Below, piece after piece: positions 1-7,767 of a stretch of DNA of 64,000 nt. A program made the translations under genes and the position numbers. This stretch comes from Streptantibioticus cattleyicolor NRRL 8057 = DSM 46488 (GTDB lineage: Bacteria; Actinomycetota; Actinomycetes; Streptomycetales; Streptomycetaceae), in assembly GCF_000240165.1 (NCBI RefSeq), contig NC_017586.1, positions 1,798,001 to 1,862,000 of the forward strand. The letters run 5' to 3'. Below the pieces are notes generated by a model. The model made no database searches and was not told the origin of the DNA. It was given only the letters and a program-made list of their open reading frames with translations. How positions within the stretch are numbered: position 1 is the first letter of the stretch; each line of letters starts with the position of its first letter.

Positions 1-2
1 CC

Positions 3-1397
3 GCCGGGTACGCCTCAGGCACCTCGGGGGCACGGCCCGGCTGGGCCTGGGTCGGCGAGGAAGGCCCCGAACTCGTCCGGTTCGGCGGCGGGGAGACGGT
101 GCTGAACCACCGGGACTCGATGCGGGCCGCAACCCGTGGCCTGCCCGGGTACGCCTCGGGCACGAAGTCGGGCGTGGCCGTCGACGCGGAGAAGGGCGCG
201 TCCTCGCTGAGTGCTGCGGTGAAGCGGCTCTACGAGATCATCACCAAGGCGTTCACGTCCGGGCGGATCGGCCAGGGCACGGAGAATTCGCTGAACCGCT
301 GGCTCGACGGTGAGAACAAGGCACTGTCGAACCTGGTGAAGCAGCGGACCGACCTGGCGGGGAAGCTGAAAGCGGCTCAGGCCGCGTTGAAGAAGGTCAA
401 GGACGACGAGGCGAAAATGGCCTCGGGGATCTCCGACAAGGCATCGTCCCTGCGCGACCTGTCATCGGTTTTCAATTCCGATGGCGTGTCGGTGACTGCT
501 GGTCTGTCCGGGCTCCACGAGCGCCTGGCCGCCATCAAGAAGTTCCAGGCCAACCTGAACACCTTGGTGAAGCGGGGTTTCTCGTCGGCAATCATCGAGA
601 ACATCGCGGAGGCCGGTCCGGAACAGGGCGGGGCCATGGCTCAGGAACTCCTGAACGCCACCGGCGCCCAGATCAAGGACTACAACAAGACGTACGCAGC
701 CATCGGCACGGCGTCCGATTCCCTCGGGAACTCGGTAGCCAAGTCCTACTACGCCACTGGCGAGAAGGCTGCTCAGCGTCTTGTCGATGGTCTGATGTCC
801 AAGGACAAGGTATTGGTCAAGAAGATCGAGTCCCTTGCGGATTCGATCGTCCGGACGCTGAAGAGGACGCTGAATTTCGGCTCCACCACACCGGTGACCT
901 CCGGTCTGGGTGCTCTGCTCACCTGGCTCACCGGCGAGTCGCAGAGCGTCGGGCGCAAGCCCAAGCCGAAGCCCAAGCCCAAGCCCAAGCCGACGCCGCA
1001 GGTCAAGCGCACGGTCACGACCACGACGGGATACGACTCCAAGGGGCGGTCCGTCACCACGGTGACGACGACCATCACGGATCCGTGGGCCGGTACGACC
1101 ACCACCATCACGGAGCGGACCGTCGACGGGCGGACGACCACCACCCGATCCGTCCGCAGGACGACCAAGGGCTACGCCACCGGCACTCTTTCCGCCTCGC
1201 CGGGTATGGCGCTGGTCGGTGAACGCGGCCCGGAACTCGTGGACTTCCGCGGAGGCGAGCGCGTCTACACCGCACGGCAGACGGCCGACCTGATGGGGCC
1301 TCGCTACGAGATCCACATTCATGAAGCGAAGGCGGAGAACACCACGCAGGCCGTTCTCCGCGCGCTGAAGTACGCGGAGGTGATGTCAGGAATGTAA
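3..1397 (+). CDS. phage tape measure protein, C-terminal part (5' end outside window)
   Basis: The reading frame is open from the window edge to a stop at 1395-1397, so this is the last 464 residues of a larger protein; the first internal ATG (99) is not a convincing start. The motif VGE-x-GPEL-V-x-F-x-GGE appears twice, at the extreme left and again near the C-terminus (about 1216-1260). That repeat is typical of tape measure proteins of Streptomyces siphophages, which set tail length and carry out DNA-ejection functions. A Lys-Pro dipeptide tract followed by a Thr-rich stretch (about 950-1160) links the helical middle to the C-terminal motif. The next gene is the distal tail protein, as expected for tail-operon order. 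Family call is solid; length is unknown. Confidence 0.8.
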   Translation, partial: AGYASGTSGARPGWAWVGEEGPELVRFGGGETVLNHRDSMRAATRGLPGYASGTKSGVAVDAEKGASSLSAAVKRLYEIITKAFTSGRIGQGTENSLNRWLDGENKALSNLVKQRTDLAGKLKAAQAALKKVKDDEAKMASGISDKASSLRDLSSVFNSDGVSVTAGLSGLHERLAAIKKFQANLNTLVKRGFSSAIIENIAEAGPEQGGAMAQELLNATGAQIKDYNKTYAAIGTASDSLGNSVAKSYYATGEKAAQRLVDGLMSKDKVLVKKIESLADSIVRTLKRTLNFGSTTPVTSGLGALLTWLTGESQSVGRKPKPKPKPKPKPTPQVKRTVTTTTGYDSKGRSVTTVTTTITDPWAGTTTTITERTVDGRTTTTRSVRRTTKGYATGTLSASPGMALVGERGPELVDFRGGERVYTARQTADLMGPRYEIHIHEAKAENTTQAVLRALKYAEVMSGM

Positions 1398-1415
1398 AAG
1401 CGAAAGGAGTGCTCC

Positions 1416-2399
1416 ATGCCGATTCCCGCAGCGGTCACGTCCCCCAACGATGCCTGGTCGGGGGATTTAACCGTCCCCGTTCCGGTGGAGTGGCAGAGCA
1501 CCTACGTATCGATCCGAGGGAACAACGGTCAGGGGGAGGAAATCCCCCTGACCGGTTTCCTGTCCGCGGCATGGCCGGCCATCATGCTCCAGCCCGGGGC
1601 AACCGGGCTGGACATGCCCCCGTTCGAAATCCACGCCGACGACTCCCCGAACCTGGACGGCTCGATGTACCGGGGAGCACGGGCAGCGGCGCGGGACATC
1701 CTGCTACCGCTCTACGTCTACGGCATCGACCGCCTGACGCTGCGCCAGTTCAAGAGGGATCTCGCCAACGCGCTCAACCCCAAGTCGGGTTACTGCGTGC
1801 TGACGTTCATCGAATCGGACGGCATTCCGCGAAGGCTGCGCTGCTACTACAAGGGCGGCATGGAGGGGAGCGAGGCCGCCGACTCGGCCGGGTTCCGCTG
1901 GGTGTCCTACGGAATTCAGCTCACCGCCATGGACCCCTGGTTCTACGGAGACACACAGGTCGTGGCGAGCTGGTCATTCGGCAAGCCCCAACCCTTCCTC
2001 GGCAAGTTCCTTCCGTTGCGGCTGGGCAAGGGCACGCTGGCTACCAACACCCTCCAGGTCAGCAACCCTGGGGACATCGAGGCGTGGCCGGTGTGGCGGA
2101 TCTCCGGGCCGGTCAAGTCCCTGATCCTCACGGGCCCCGACGGCTCTTCCTGGGGAATTCCGGCGCAGGCCAGCGGAGCGGACGTGATCCCTATCGGGCG
2201 CACGCTCACGGTGGACTGCCGTCCCGGCTACAAGACCGTGACCGATGACCAGGGGAAGAATTATTTCCCGCTGCTTGCAGCGAATCCGTCGCTGTGGCCG
2301 GTGCCTCCGGGAACGTCAACGGTCGCTACGAATCTGGTGGCCGGCAGCGGCACCGCGGCCGTGACGATGACGCTGGATCCCCGCTACGCGAGTTACTGA
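1416..2399 (+). CDS. phage distal tail protein (Dit-like, siphovirus tail component)
   Basis: A 327-residue protein starting at ATG 1416, with AAAGGAG 8 nt upstream and only 18 nt after the tape measure stop. Position (directly after tape measure), length and the segment around residues 150-185 (FRWVSYGIQLTAMDPWFYGD) fit the siphovirus tail component/Dit family, which forms the hub at the tail tip. The 'TAMDPWFYGD' type turn and the later 'N-PGDIEAWPVWRISGP' segment are characteristic of actinophage Dit proteins. No signal peptide or membrane segment is present. It is probably part of one late transcript with its neighbours. Confidence 0.75.
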   Translation: MPIPAAVTSPNDAWSGDLTVPVPVEWQSTYVSIRGNNGQGEEIPLTGFLSAAWPAIMLQPGATGLDMPPFEIHADDSPNLDGSMYRGARAAARDILLPLYVYGIDRLTLRQFKRDLANALNPKSGYCVLTFIESDGIPRRLRCYYKGGMEGSEAADSAGFRWVSYGIQLTAMDPWFYGDTQVVASWSFGKPQPFLGKFLPLRLGKGTLATNTLQVSNPGDIEAWPVWRISGPVKSLILTGPDGSSWGIPAQASGADVIPIGRTLTVDCRPGYKTVTDDQGKNYFPLLAANPSLWPVPPGTSTVATNLVAGSGTAAVTMTLDPRYASY

Positions 2400-2411
2400 C
2401 GAGGTGCACTG

Positions 2412-3641
2412 ATGGGTTACCGGGTGGAGGTGCGCGACGCCGCTCTCAACCGCATTGGAGTGATCGACACATGGATTAAATTGGATCTGGTGGTGCGTTA
2501 CTGCCAGACCGGTTCCTGGCAGGTTCTCGTGGAGGCGGGAACACCGCAGGCGGACCTTCTCCAGAAGGGCGGCGGAGTCGCCATCTACCAGGACGGGGTG
2601 AAAGACCCGGTTCTCACTGGGCAGATCGAGGCGTTCCAGCATTACTGGACCAATGATCAGCACACCTCGCTCGGCTCCCTGTATTTCGGGGGGAAGTGCG
2701 ACAACAAGCTTGCCTACAACCGGCTTGCGTTCCCGGACCCGGCCAAGGACGCCACGCAGCAGTGGCAGGCCGACGACACCCGCAAGGTCAAGGGCCCGGC
2801 CGGCCAGCTCATCTGGTCGGAGCTGAACCAGGCCCTCGGGCCCGGGGCGCTGCCCAGCCGGCAGATTCCCGGGGTCGTGATCGGCAGCAACGTCCCCAGT
2901 GGCCCCACGCTTTCGGACAACCTCCGATGGGATGTGATCGGGACCAAACTCGAATCGTGGATCGACACGAAGACGACCGGTTACCGGTTCCTGTACGACC
3001 CCAACGCCAAAGCGATCAACTTCCACCCCTTCACGCCCCGTGACCTCTCGCAGGACATCCGGTTCAGCACCGAGCTGGGCAACCTGCGGGAATTCACGTG
3101 GGCGCTCACCGCGCCGACGGTGACACGGGTGATCGTGGCGTGCCAGGGCGCAGGGAAGTCACGCTACCTCTATCAGCAGACCGACACCGCCAGCGAAGCC
3201 GAATGGGGGCTCCAGATTGAACAGTTCCTCGACCGCCGCGACCTACCCATCAAGGCGGACCCGACGACAGGACAGCCGATCAAAGCCGATCTTTCCGTTT
3301 CCGACACCGACTTCCAGACCGCACTCCAAGCCGTCAAGGACGCGGCCAATGAGGCGCTGACCAACGGCGCCAAGAACGGCAACTTCCAGATTTACCCCAT
3401 CGACACCGATCACGTGAAGTTCGGCCGTGATTACTTCGTCGGGGACATCGTGACAGTTGCCGTGGACGGCACCGAATACGTGGACATCGTCCGTGAGGTC
3501 TCCATCACAGTGGAGCAGGGCGGCCAGACGGAAACCGTCGCCCCCTCGATCGGGGAGCAGGGATCCGGCAACCCGCTGAATCTCTACAAGACGGTATTCG
3601 AGATGCGCGAGAAACTGCGCAGGCTAGAGGCAAGGATGTAA
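2412..3641 (+). CDS. siphovirus ReqiPepy6 Gp37-like tail protein
   Basis: This 409-residue protein starts at ATG 2412 behind GAGG, 12 nt after the Dit gene. The N-terminus (MGYRVEVRDAALNRIGVIDTW) and the central segment with 'GYRFLYDPNAKAINFHPF' are typical of the Gp37-like family, found after Dit in actinophage tail operons. It probably builds the tail-tip baseplate hub (Tal-like position). The C-terminal residues EMREKLRRLEARM form a short coiled-coil that may mediate contact with the next protein. The stop (3641) abuts the next start at 3642, indicating translational coupling. Enzymatic activity cannot be inferred from the sequence. Confidence 0.75.
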   Translation: MGYRVEVRDAALNRIGVIDTWIKLDLVVRYCQTGSWQVLVEAGTPQADLLQKGGGVAIYQDGVKDPVLTGQIEAFQHYWTNDQHTSLGSLYFGGKCDNKLAYNRLAFPDPAKDATQQWQADDTRKVKGPAGQLIWSELNQALGPGALPSRQIPGVVIGSNVPSGPTLSDNLRWDVIGTKLESWIDTKTTGYRFLYDPNAKAINFHPFTPRDLSQDIRFSTELGNLREFTWALTAPTVTRVIVACQGAGKSRYLYQQTDTASEAEWGLQIEQFLDRRDLPIKADPTTGQPIKADLSVSDTDFQTALQAVKDAANEALTNGAKNGNFQIYPIDTDHVKFGRDYFVGDIVTVAVDGTEYVDIVREVSITVEQGGQTETVAPSIGEQGSGNPLNLYKTVFEMREKLRRLEARM

Positions 3642-4724
3642 ATGGGAAACGAGATCAGCTACCCGTTCAGCTCGGACTCCGCCGGTGGCGGACAGCAGAT
3701 GGTGTCCCAGGCGCAGTGGCAGATGATGAGCCGCATGTTCGGGCCGGACCGCATCGACACCCAGCTCGTCAGCAGCAGCTACGACGGTTCAGCCCTCCCG
3801 TTCGCGGCCTCCGTCGTCAACGGCACGTCAGTCTCCGTCTCCCCCGGCCGCGCGCTGGTCGGGGGCTTCTACTACCAGCTCACCGCAGCCCAGAGTGTGG
3901 CCATCGCCGCCAACACCGGGACGAACCCCCGCGTCGACCTCATCGTGCTCCGGGCCGACCTGGCGGCCGGCTCGGTGAACCTCGCCGTCGTCCAGGGCCA
4001 GGCCGCGGCCTCCCCGGTCGTGCCGCAGCCCACACGCACACTCGGCGGCCGGTGGGAGCTGCCCCTGCACCAGGTCACCGTACCCGGCAACAACGGCACT
4101 CTCAGCGTCCTGTCAGTGGGCCCGTTCGACATGCCGTCACCCGTCGCCGTGCCGTGGAACGCGTCGCAGCTCGCCCAGGTGACACCGGTCGGCACGTACA
4201 TCTACGACCTGGACAGCAACACCAACGACACCCAAAGCGAGTATTTCGTTGGCCGGGACGGTGTTGCTGTGACCCGGCACCTGGGCAAGGCACGCCCGTA
4301 CACCCCGAGCCTGGTCAACGCTACGGATCCGCTGCCGACTTCCTACCGCACGGGCCGGTGGCGCATCATCGCGCCGGGCATGGTCTGGTTCGCCGTGACC
4401 ATCAACAACCAGAACGACGGCGGCGCAATGCTCAGCGGGAAGAACTGGATCATGGGAATCACCCTGCCTCCGGTCCCGGCGGCAACAGCGACCCGCCAGG
4501 TACTCCACGGGCACATCACCAACGCACGCGGCGGCGGCAACCTGCCCAACTACATGTCTGTTACCGCACTGATCGAACAGGGCGGCACCGGGCAGACCAC
4601 CGCCTACCTGTACTACCCCAGTCCGACCACCCCCGCCCAGGGCCTCGACGCACTGCCCGGGATCCCCGCCGGAGCCATCCTCACCCTGTCCGGGGTGTAC
4701 CAGACCAACGTCTACGGAGACTGA
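3642..4724 (+). CDS. phage minor tail / receptor-binding type protein
   Basis: A 360-residue protein whose ATG immediately follows the stop of the Gp37-like gene. Residues about 45-120 resemble the domain common in tail-tip proteins of actinophages (pattern V-NGTSVSVSPGRALVGGFYYQ ... NPRVDLIVLRADL), a beta-rich module also seen in phage base-plate and fibre proteins. The C-terminal part (from about 225) is a separate beta-rich domain that could contact the host. Position between tail hub and lysis genes supports a tail-tip or receptor-binding role; the exact part is inference. Confidence 0.65.
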   Translation: MGNEISYPFSSDSAGGGQQMVSQAQWQMMSRMFGPDRIDTQLVSSSYDGSALPFAASVVNGTSVSVSPGRALVGGFYYQLTAAQSVAIAANTGTNPRVDLIVLRADLAAGSVNLAVVQGQAAASPVVPQPTRTLGGRWELPLHQVTVPGNNGTLSVLSVGPFDMPSPVAVPWNASQLAQVTPVGTYIYDLDSNTNDTQSEYFVGRDGVAVTRHLGKARPYTPSLVNATDPLPTSYRTGRWRIIAPGMVWFAVTINNQNDGGAMLSGKNWIMGITLPPVPAATATRQVLHGHITNARGGGNLPNYMSVTALIEQGGTGQTTAYLYYPSPTTPAQGLDALPGIPAGAILTLSGVYQTNVYGD

Positions 4725-4727
4725 ATC

Positions 4728-5261
4728 ATGCGACAACTCTTCGGCGGGACAGCGTCCGACTTCGCCGAGGACGCCGCCGGCACCCGCGTACCCGGCGCCA
4801 TCGGAACCGTCTGGGACGGGCCGAGCACGGGCGCACAGCAGTACACCGACCTCACCACCGCTGATGGCGCCCCGATGTACCAGCTCACTGCCGACTCACG
4901 GGGGTTCGTCCCGGCCTTCTTCGGCCCGGATGGCGTCGAGAGGCTGTGGGTCGATTTCGGGGCCGGCCGCGTCGCGCTGACCTCCGTGACCGTCGGCGAA
5001 CGCCTCGACGCCCACACCAGCGCCCTCGACCCGCACGGCGACCGCGCCTACGCGGATGGCGCCTTCCTCAAGAACAGCGGCAACGGCCTCGAAGTCACAC
5101 CGGACGGAAAGGCCATCGTCAGCCACGTTCCCCACCAGTTCACCGGACCTCTGCGGCTCTGCTCGGCGAGCGGGGATCTCCTCGGGGAGCTGTACGCCGA
5201 GGGCGGCGCGCTGAAGTGGCGCAGCTCCGCAGGCACCGTGACCACGATCGCCCCGGCGTAA
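4728..5261 (+). CDS. putative phage tail fibre-associated protein
   Basis: A 177-residue protein starting at ATG 4728, 3 nt after the preceding stop. It contains a segment of the type 'RLDAHTSALDPHGDRAYADGAFL' (about residues 88-112) that recurs in actinophage tail fibre proteins, followed by a beta-rich stretch ending in 'GGALKWRSSAGTVTTIAPA'. There are no membrane segments. Its position after the minor tail gene and before lysis genes fits a structural tail-tip role. No catalytic motif is visible. The stop codon overlaps the AGGAG of the next (interrupted) gene. Confidence 0.55.
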   Translation: MRQLFGGTASDFAEDAAGTRVPGAIGTVWDGPSTGAQQYTDLTTADGAPMYQLTADSRGFVPAFFGPDGVERLWVDFGAGRVALTSVTVGERLDAHTSALDPHGDRAYADGAFLKNSGNGLEVTPDGKAIVSHVPHQFTGPLRLCSASGDLLGELYAEGGALKWRSSAGTVTTIAPA

Positions 5262-5273
5262 GGAGACTGCTCG

Positions 5274-5540
5274 TTGACCCCTCAGACCATCACCAACTAG
5301 GCCAGCATCGCAGCAACAACCATCGCTGCCCTCATTTCCCTCGCCGCGGCCGTGAAGTACCACACCGGCCGCGTCTGGCAGGCCGAGGCGGAAGCTCAGA
5401 AGGCACGAGCCGACCGGCTCCAGGACGACCTGGCGGAGATCAAGGAACGCCTCGCTCGGATTGAGGCCGAGAACTCTCGGCTTCTGGAGATCCTGTCCGT
5501 CATCGACCCTGAACGCATCGCCGCCCTGCGGCATCCCTGA
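5274..5540 (+). pseudogene. small membrane/coiled-coil phage protein with in-frame amber stop at codon 9
   Basis: AGGAG (5261-5265) is followed at good spacing by TTG 5274. The frame reads LTPQTITN, then TAG (5298-5300), then continues without further stops to 5540. The downstream part encodes a short hydrophobic stretch (ASIAATTIAALISLAAAV) and a charged coiled-coil (about residues 35-80 of the repaired 88-residue product). The only later starts (for example GTG 5352) lack a good ribosome binding site and would lose the hydrophobic segment. The simplest reading is a TGG-to-TAG change, with Trp fitting the membrane-border position. Suppression or a re-start cannot be excluded. Small proteins of this build often precede the endolysin in Streptomyces phages. 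Confidence 0.6.
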
Positions 5541-5558
5541 CCCCAGCAACTTCCCTGC

Positions 5559-5581
5559 GGGCCGCCCACACCGGGCGGCCC
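5559..5581 (+). terminator. intergenic hairpin before endolysin
   Basis: A perfect 9-bp stem (GGGCCGCCC / GGGCGGCCC) with a 5-nt loop is followed by TTCCTC. It lies between the interrupted small gene and the endolysin, and may attenuate or stabilise the late transcript rather than end it. Confidence 0.55.
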
Positions 5582-5604
5582 TTCCTCATACCTAGGAGAA
5601 CACC

Positions 5605-6327
5605 TTGATCAAGGGCATCGACGTTTCCTCGTACCAGTCCACCGACTTCGACACTGACGGCCTCGACTTCGTCTTCATCAAGGCCACCGAGGGCACCTCG
5701 TACGTCAACCCGCGCATGGCCGGCCAGGCGGCCACCGCCCGCGCCGCCGGCCTGGTGGTCGGCTTCTACCACTACATCTCACCGGGCGACATGTCCGCGC
5801 AGGCCGCCTTCTTCGTGGACCGGTGCGACTCCGTACCGGGCGACGTCCTGTTCGCCGACTGGGAAGAGCCGGGCGTGTCCTGCGCTCAGAAGGACCAGTT
5901 CATCCGCGAGGTGAAGCGCCTGCGCGGCTCGAACCACAAGGTCGGCCTGTACTGCAACCAGGACTACTGGCTCAACCGCGACTCCAGCTCGTACGCCGGT
6001 GACGCCCTCTGGATCGCCGACTACGTAACCCCGGGGCGCCCGCGCATCCAGGCGAACTGGCTCTTCCACCAGTACACCGACCGCCCGTTGGACACCAACG
6101 TGGCCAGCTTCGCCAACCGCGCGGCGCTGCGCTCATGGGCGGGCGGCAGCTCGGCGCCGGCCCCGAAGCCGACCCCGGGACCGGTCACGTACACGGTCCG
6201 CTCCGGCGACACCCTCTCCGGCATCGCGCAGAAGTACGGCACCACCGTGGCGAAGTTGTCGGCGGCCAACGGCATCAAGGACCCGGACATGATCTTCGCC
6301 GGTCAGGTTCTCAAAATCGTGAAGTGA
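5605..6327 (+). CDS. endolysin: GH25 muramidase with LysM domain
   Basis: A 240-residue cell-wall hydrolase starting at TTG 5605 behind AGGAG (5594-5598). Residues 1-178 are a GH25 (lysozyme-like) domain: GIDVSSYQ near the N-terminus supplies Asp6, and FADWEEP (residues 83-89) supplies the Asp85/Glu87 pair expected in the active site. A Pro/Ala linker (182-193) leads to one C-terminal LysM domain (about 195-239, [19 protein letters not shown]) for peptidoglycan binding. There is no signal peptide, so release probably depends on the holin-like protein downstream. The 3' end overlaps by 17 nt the end of an antisense gene. Confidence 0.9.
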   Translation: MIKGIDVSSYQSTDFDTDGLDFVFIKATEGTSYVNPRMAGQAATARAAGLVVGFYHYISPGDMSAQAAFFVDRCDSVPGDVLFADWEEPGVSCAQKDQFIREVKRLRGSNHKVGLYCNQDYWLNRDSSSYAGDALWIADYVTPGRPRIQANWLFHQYTDRPLDTNVASFANRAALRSWAGGSSAPAPKPTPGPVTYTVRSGDTLSGIAQKYGTTVAKLSAANGIKDPDMIFAGQVLKIVK

Positions 6328-6667
6328 GCGACGAGGGTGGAGGAATCTCCCGGATGCCGATGACGTGCGCCAGCCGGATCGAGAGAGCCTGATCGCCGTA
6401 GCGGTCCACGAAGCCGCGGCACACGGCGGCTGGTACCCCCCGCACGGCAGTTTCATGGCAGACCACGTGCCCGTCCGCCTCCAACGCGCTGCGGATGACG
6501 CGCCGTACTGCTTGAGGTGGCACAGGCGTGCCAGCCCGCAGAATGCAGGTGCCGCACTGCTCACTGAGGATGCGTGTTCCTTCTTGATCCGCCACGTCAC
6601 AGGCGCCGGAGTCCTCTTCTTCCACCTCTACGTCCCCATCGGGCCCTTGCATCTGCATGGAGTCCAT
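6311..6667 (-). CDS. Cys/His-rich small phage protein (moron), antisense in the lysis cassette
   Basis: A 118-residue protein read against the late operon. Residues 36-110 show the pattern CGTCILRAG ... HVVCHET ... [11 protein letters not shown] ... IREIPPP. I recognise this as a small family common in Streptomyces phages and prophages (C-x2-C, C-H and a further Cys, probably zinc binding). The conserved residues here are Cys38, Cys41, Cys70, His71 and Cys83. The N-terminal 30 residues are acidic and variable. GGAGG lies 12 nt before ATG 6667. The function of the family is unknown. Its opposite orientation between endolysin and holin suggests independent expression, possibly during lysogeny. 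Confidence 0.65.
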   Translation of the reverse strand: MDSMQMQGPDGDVEVEEEDSGACDVADQEGTRILSEQCGTCILRAGTPVPPQAVRRVIRSALEADGHVVCHETAVRGVPAAVCRGFVDRYGDQALSIRLAHVIGIREIPPPSSLTSRF

Positions 6668-6674
6668 TCTGCCT

Positions 6675-6693
6675 GCCCGCCTCCGTGGCGGGC
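6675..6693 (+). terminator. hairpin upstream of holin-like gene
   Basis: A perfect 7-bp stem GCCCGCC / GGCGGGC with loop TCCGT is followed by TTCCTCTTCT on the plus strand. It sits between the antisense gene start and the holin-like gene, and resembles the hairpin before the endolysin. Confidence 0.5.
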
Positions 6694-6715
6694 TTCCTCT
6701 TCTCAAGGTGATCGA

Positions 6716-6946
6716 ATGAATGAATTCATCAAGAAGCACGCGGTGCGGGCATTCGCCGTCCTCGCCGCCCTGGTCCCCGTCCTGGTCGACCAGTGGCCGG
6801 GTATCCCGTGGGAGGCGCTGGCCGCCGTCGTGGCCGCGATCCTCGGTGTGGGCGAGGTGACCCAGCGGCACTGGGACGCACGGCTGAACGCACCCGTCGA
6901 GCCGGCGGCGGAGGTTCCCGCCGAGCCGGCGGGACCGGCCGTCTGA
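6716..6946 (+). CDS. holin-like small membrane protein
   Basis: A 76-residue protein starting at ATG 6716 (AAGGTG upstream). It has a short charged N-terminus, a hydrophobic segment at about 9-25, a Pro-containing turn, a second hydrophobic segment at about 33-47, and a polar tail rich in Pro, Ala and Glu. This two-segment layout and its place next to the endolysin fit a small actinophage holin, or a membrane protein assisting lysis. A longer in-frame reading from 6365 exists, but it crosses the antisense gene and a hairpin and is not protein-like. No motif proves pore formation. Confidence 0.6.
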   Translation: MNEFIKKHAVRAFAVLAALVPVLVDQWPGIPWEALAAVVAAILGVGEVTQRHWDARLNAPVEPAAEVPAEPAGPAV

Positions 6947-6960
6947 TCCCGGACGCACGA

Positions 6961-6988
6961 AAGCCCCTGCCATCCGGCAGGGGCTTTC
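6961..6988 (+). terminator. late-operon terminator
   Basis: A perfect 12-bp stem AAAGCCCCTGCC / GGCAGGGGCTTT with an ATCC loop lies 15 nt after the holin-like stop. It probably ends the late transcript. A small extra hairpin (CTCCGC/GCGGAG, 6992-7007) follows and runs into the repeat cluster. Confidence 0.85.
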
Positions 6989-7005
6989 AACTCCGCGAAG
7001 GCGGA

Positions 7006-7343
7006 GCTTACCCCCCGCTAGCGCGGGGACAACGCGGATCTCTCCGCAAGCCCAACAGACTGCTTGCGCGCCTGTCACGGGCCACCCCCGCGCAGCGGGG
7101 ACAACGAAAAGCGTGCAGCGGGACCACCCCCGCTAACGCGGGGACAACATCCCTGTCACTTGAACATCAGGGATGCATGTTCACTTGTGAAGGAACATCC
7201 CCGCCGAAGCGGGGCCAAACTTGCGCCCGACAACCCCTGCAAGGCGACTCTCGGGCCATCCCCGCCGAAGCGGGTCCAACGTTGTGCCCTGTTGAGCCAT
7301 GCAAAGCGACTCTAGGGCGACCCCCGCAGAGGCGGGGTCAACG
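7006..7343 (-). CRISPR. degenerate type I-E-like CRISPR repeat cluster (six units, no cas genes)
   Basis: Six 28-29-nt units lie at 7006-7034, 7079-7106, 7121-7149, 7193-7221, 7254-7281 and 7316-7343. Read on the minus strand they follow GTTG-x-CCCCGC ... GCGGGG-(A/G)TG(G/T)-(T/C)CC, the layout of actinobacterial type I-E repeats: 5' GTTG, internal palindrome, 3' GGGGATGGTCC-like end. End-to-end spacings are 72, 43, 71, 61 and 62 nt, so only two match the usual 61 nt. The palindromic stems are kept while loops vary. Two 'spacers' resemble each other and others hold hairpins. No cas gene lies nearby. It could be a decayed array, a phage CRISPR mimic or structured RNA. Confidence 0.5.
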
Positions 7344-7384
7344 ACTCGTACGTTAGCGCAGACGCACCCTGTATGTCAGCCAGT

Positions 7385-7657
7385 TCACTCGTTCTGGCCT
7401 CCGGGCCCTGCCTCCCGGTGCTTCCGTAGTGCTTCGCGCCCGACTTCGGTGATGACCCTGGTGGACTCGTAGATGGATCCGAAGACCTCTACGTACCCTG
7501 CATCGATGAGTTCTCCCAGCACTGGGTAAGAACGCTTGTGCGTCGCTGTGGGTCTGGCCGGTCCGGTGACCTCCAAGAGAGCCAAGGTCATGTACTCGCC
7601 CTCGCTGAGGATCACGCCACCGTCTCCCGTGTCACCGTTCGGGTCCACCCCGCGCAT
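7385..7657 (-). CDS. small unknown protein, possible winged-helix fold
   Basis: A 90-residue protein starting at ATG 7657 (AGGAGAAAGG upstream). The alternation of helices and a final turn-strand segment (VLGELIDAGYVEVF ... TRVITEVGREALRKHREA) is reminiscent of winged-helix DNA-binding proteins that read 'domain-GY-x-turn-T-x-x-G-x-x-AL'. This is a pattern impression, not a confirmed match. It is the leftmost early-strand gene, separated by a strong hairpin from the large early genes, and lies next to the CRISPR-like repeats. A regulatory role is possible. Confidence 0.5.
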   Translation of the reverse strand: MRGVDPNGDTGDGGVILSEGEYMTLALLEVTGPARPTATHKRSYPVLGELIDAGYVEVFGSIYESTRVITEVGREALRKHREAGPGGQNE

Positions 7658-7707
7658 CCCGCACCCTTTCTCCTGCTCGGCCTCATACTGGCACTACCCT
7701 GTGACAA

Positions 7708-7740
7708 CGGCCCCTGGACGCGTGCTTCGTCCAGGGGCCG
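7708..7740 (-). terminator. terminator after early genes
   Basis: A perfect 13-bp stem CGGCCCCTGGACG / CGTCCAGGGGCCG with a 7-nt loop lies 27 nt past the stop of the DUF6884 gene. It closes the leftward block that starts at 12067. The flanking T-run is better on the plus strand, so it may act both ways. Confidence 0.75.
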
Positions 7741-7767
7741 CTTTCTGCGTTTCTGCTGTTCAGTGCC

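Noticed and set aside
6365-6946. Holin-like gene starting at 6365
   Set aside because: The first 117 codons cross the antisense moron gene and a hairpin and are not protein-like; ATG 6716 has a ribosome binding site and gives a normal small membrane protein.
7006-7343. A functional, acquiring CRISPR array
   Set aside because: Repeats are degenerate, spacing irregular, spacers partly related or self-complementary, and no cas genes are present in the window.
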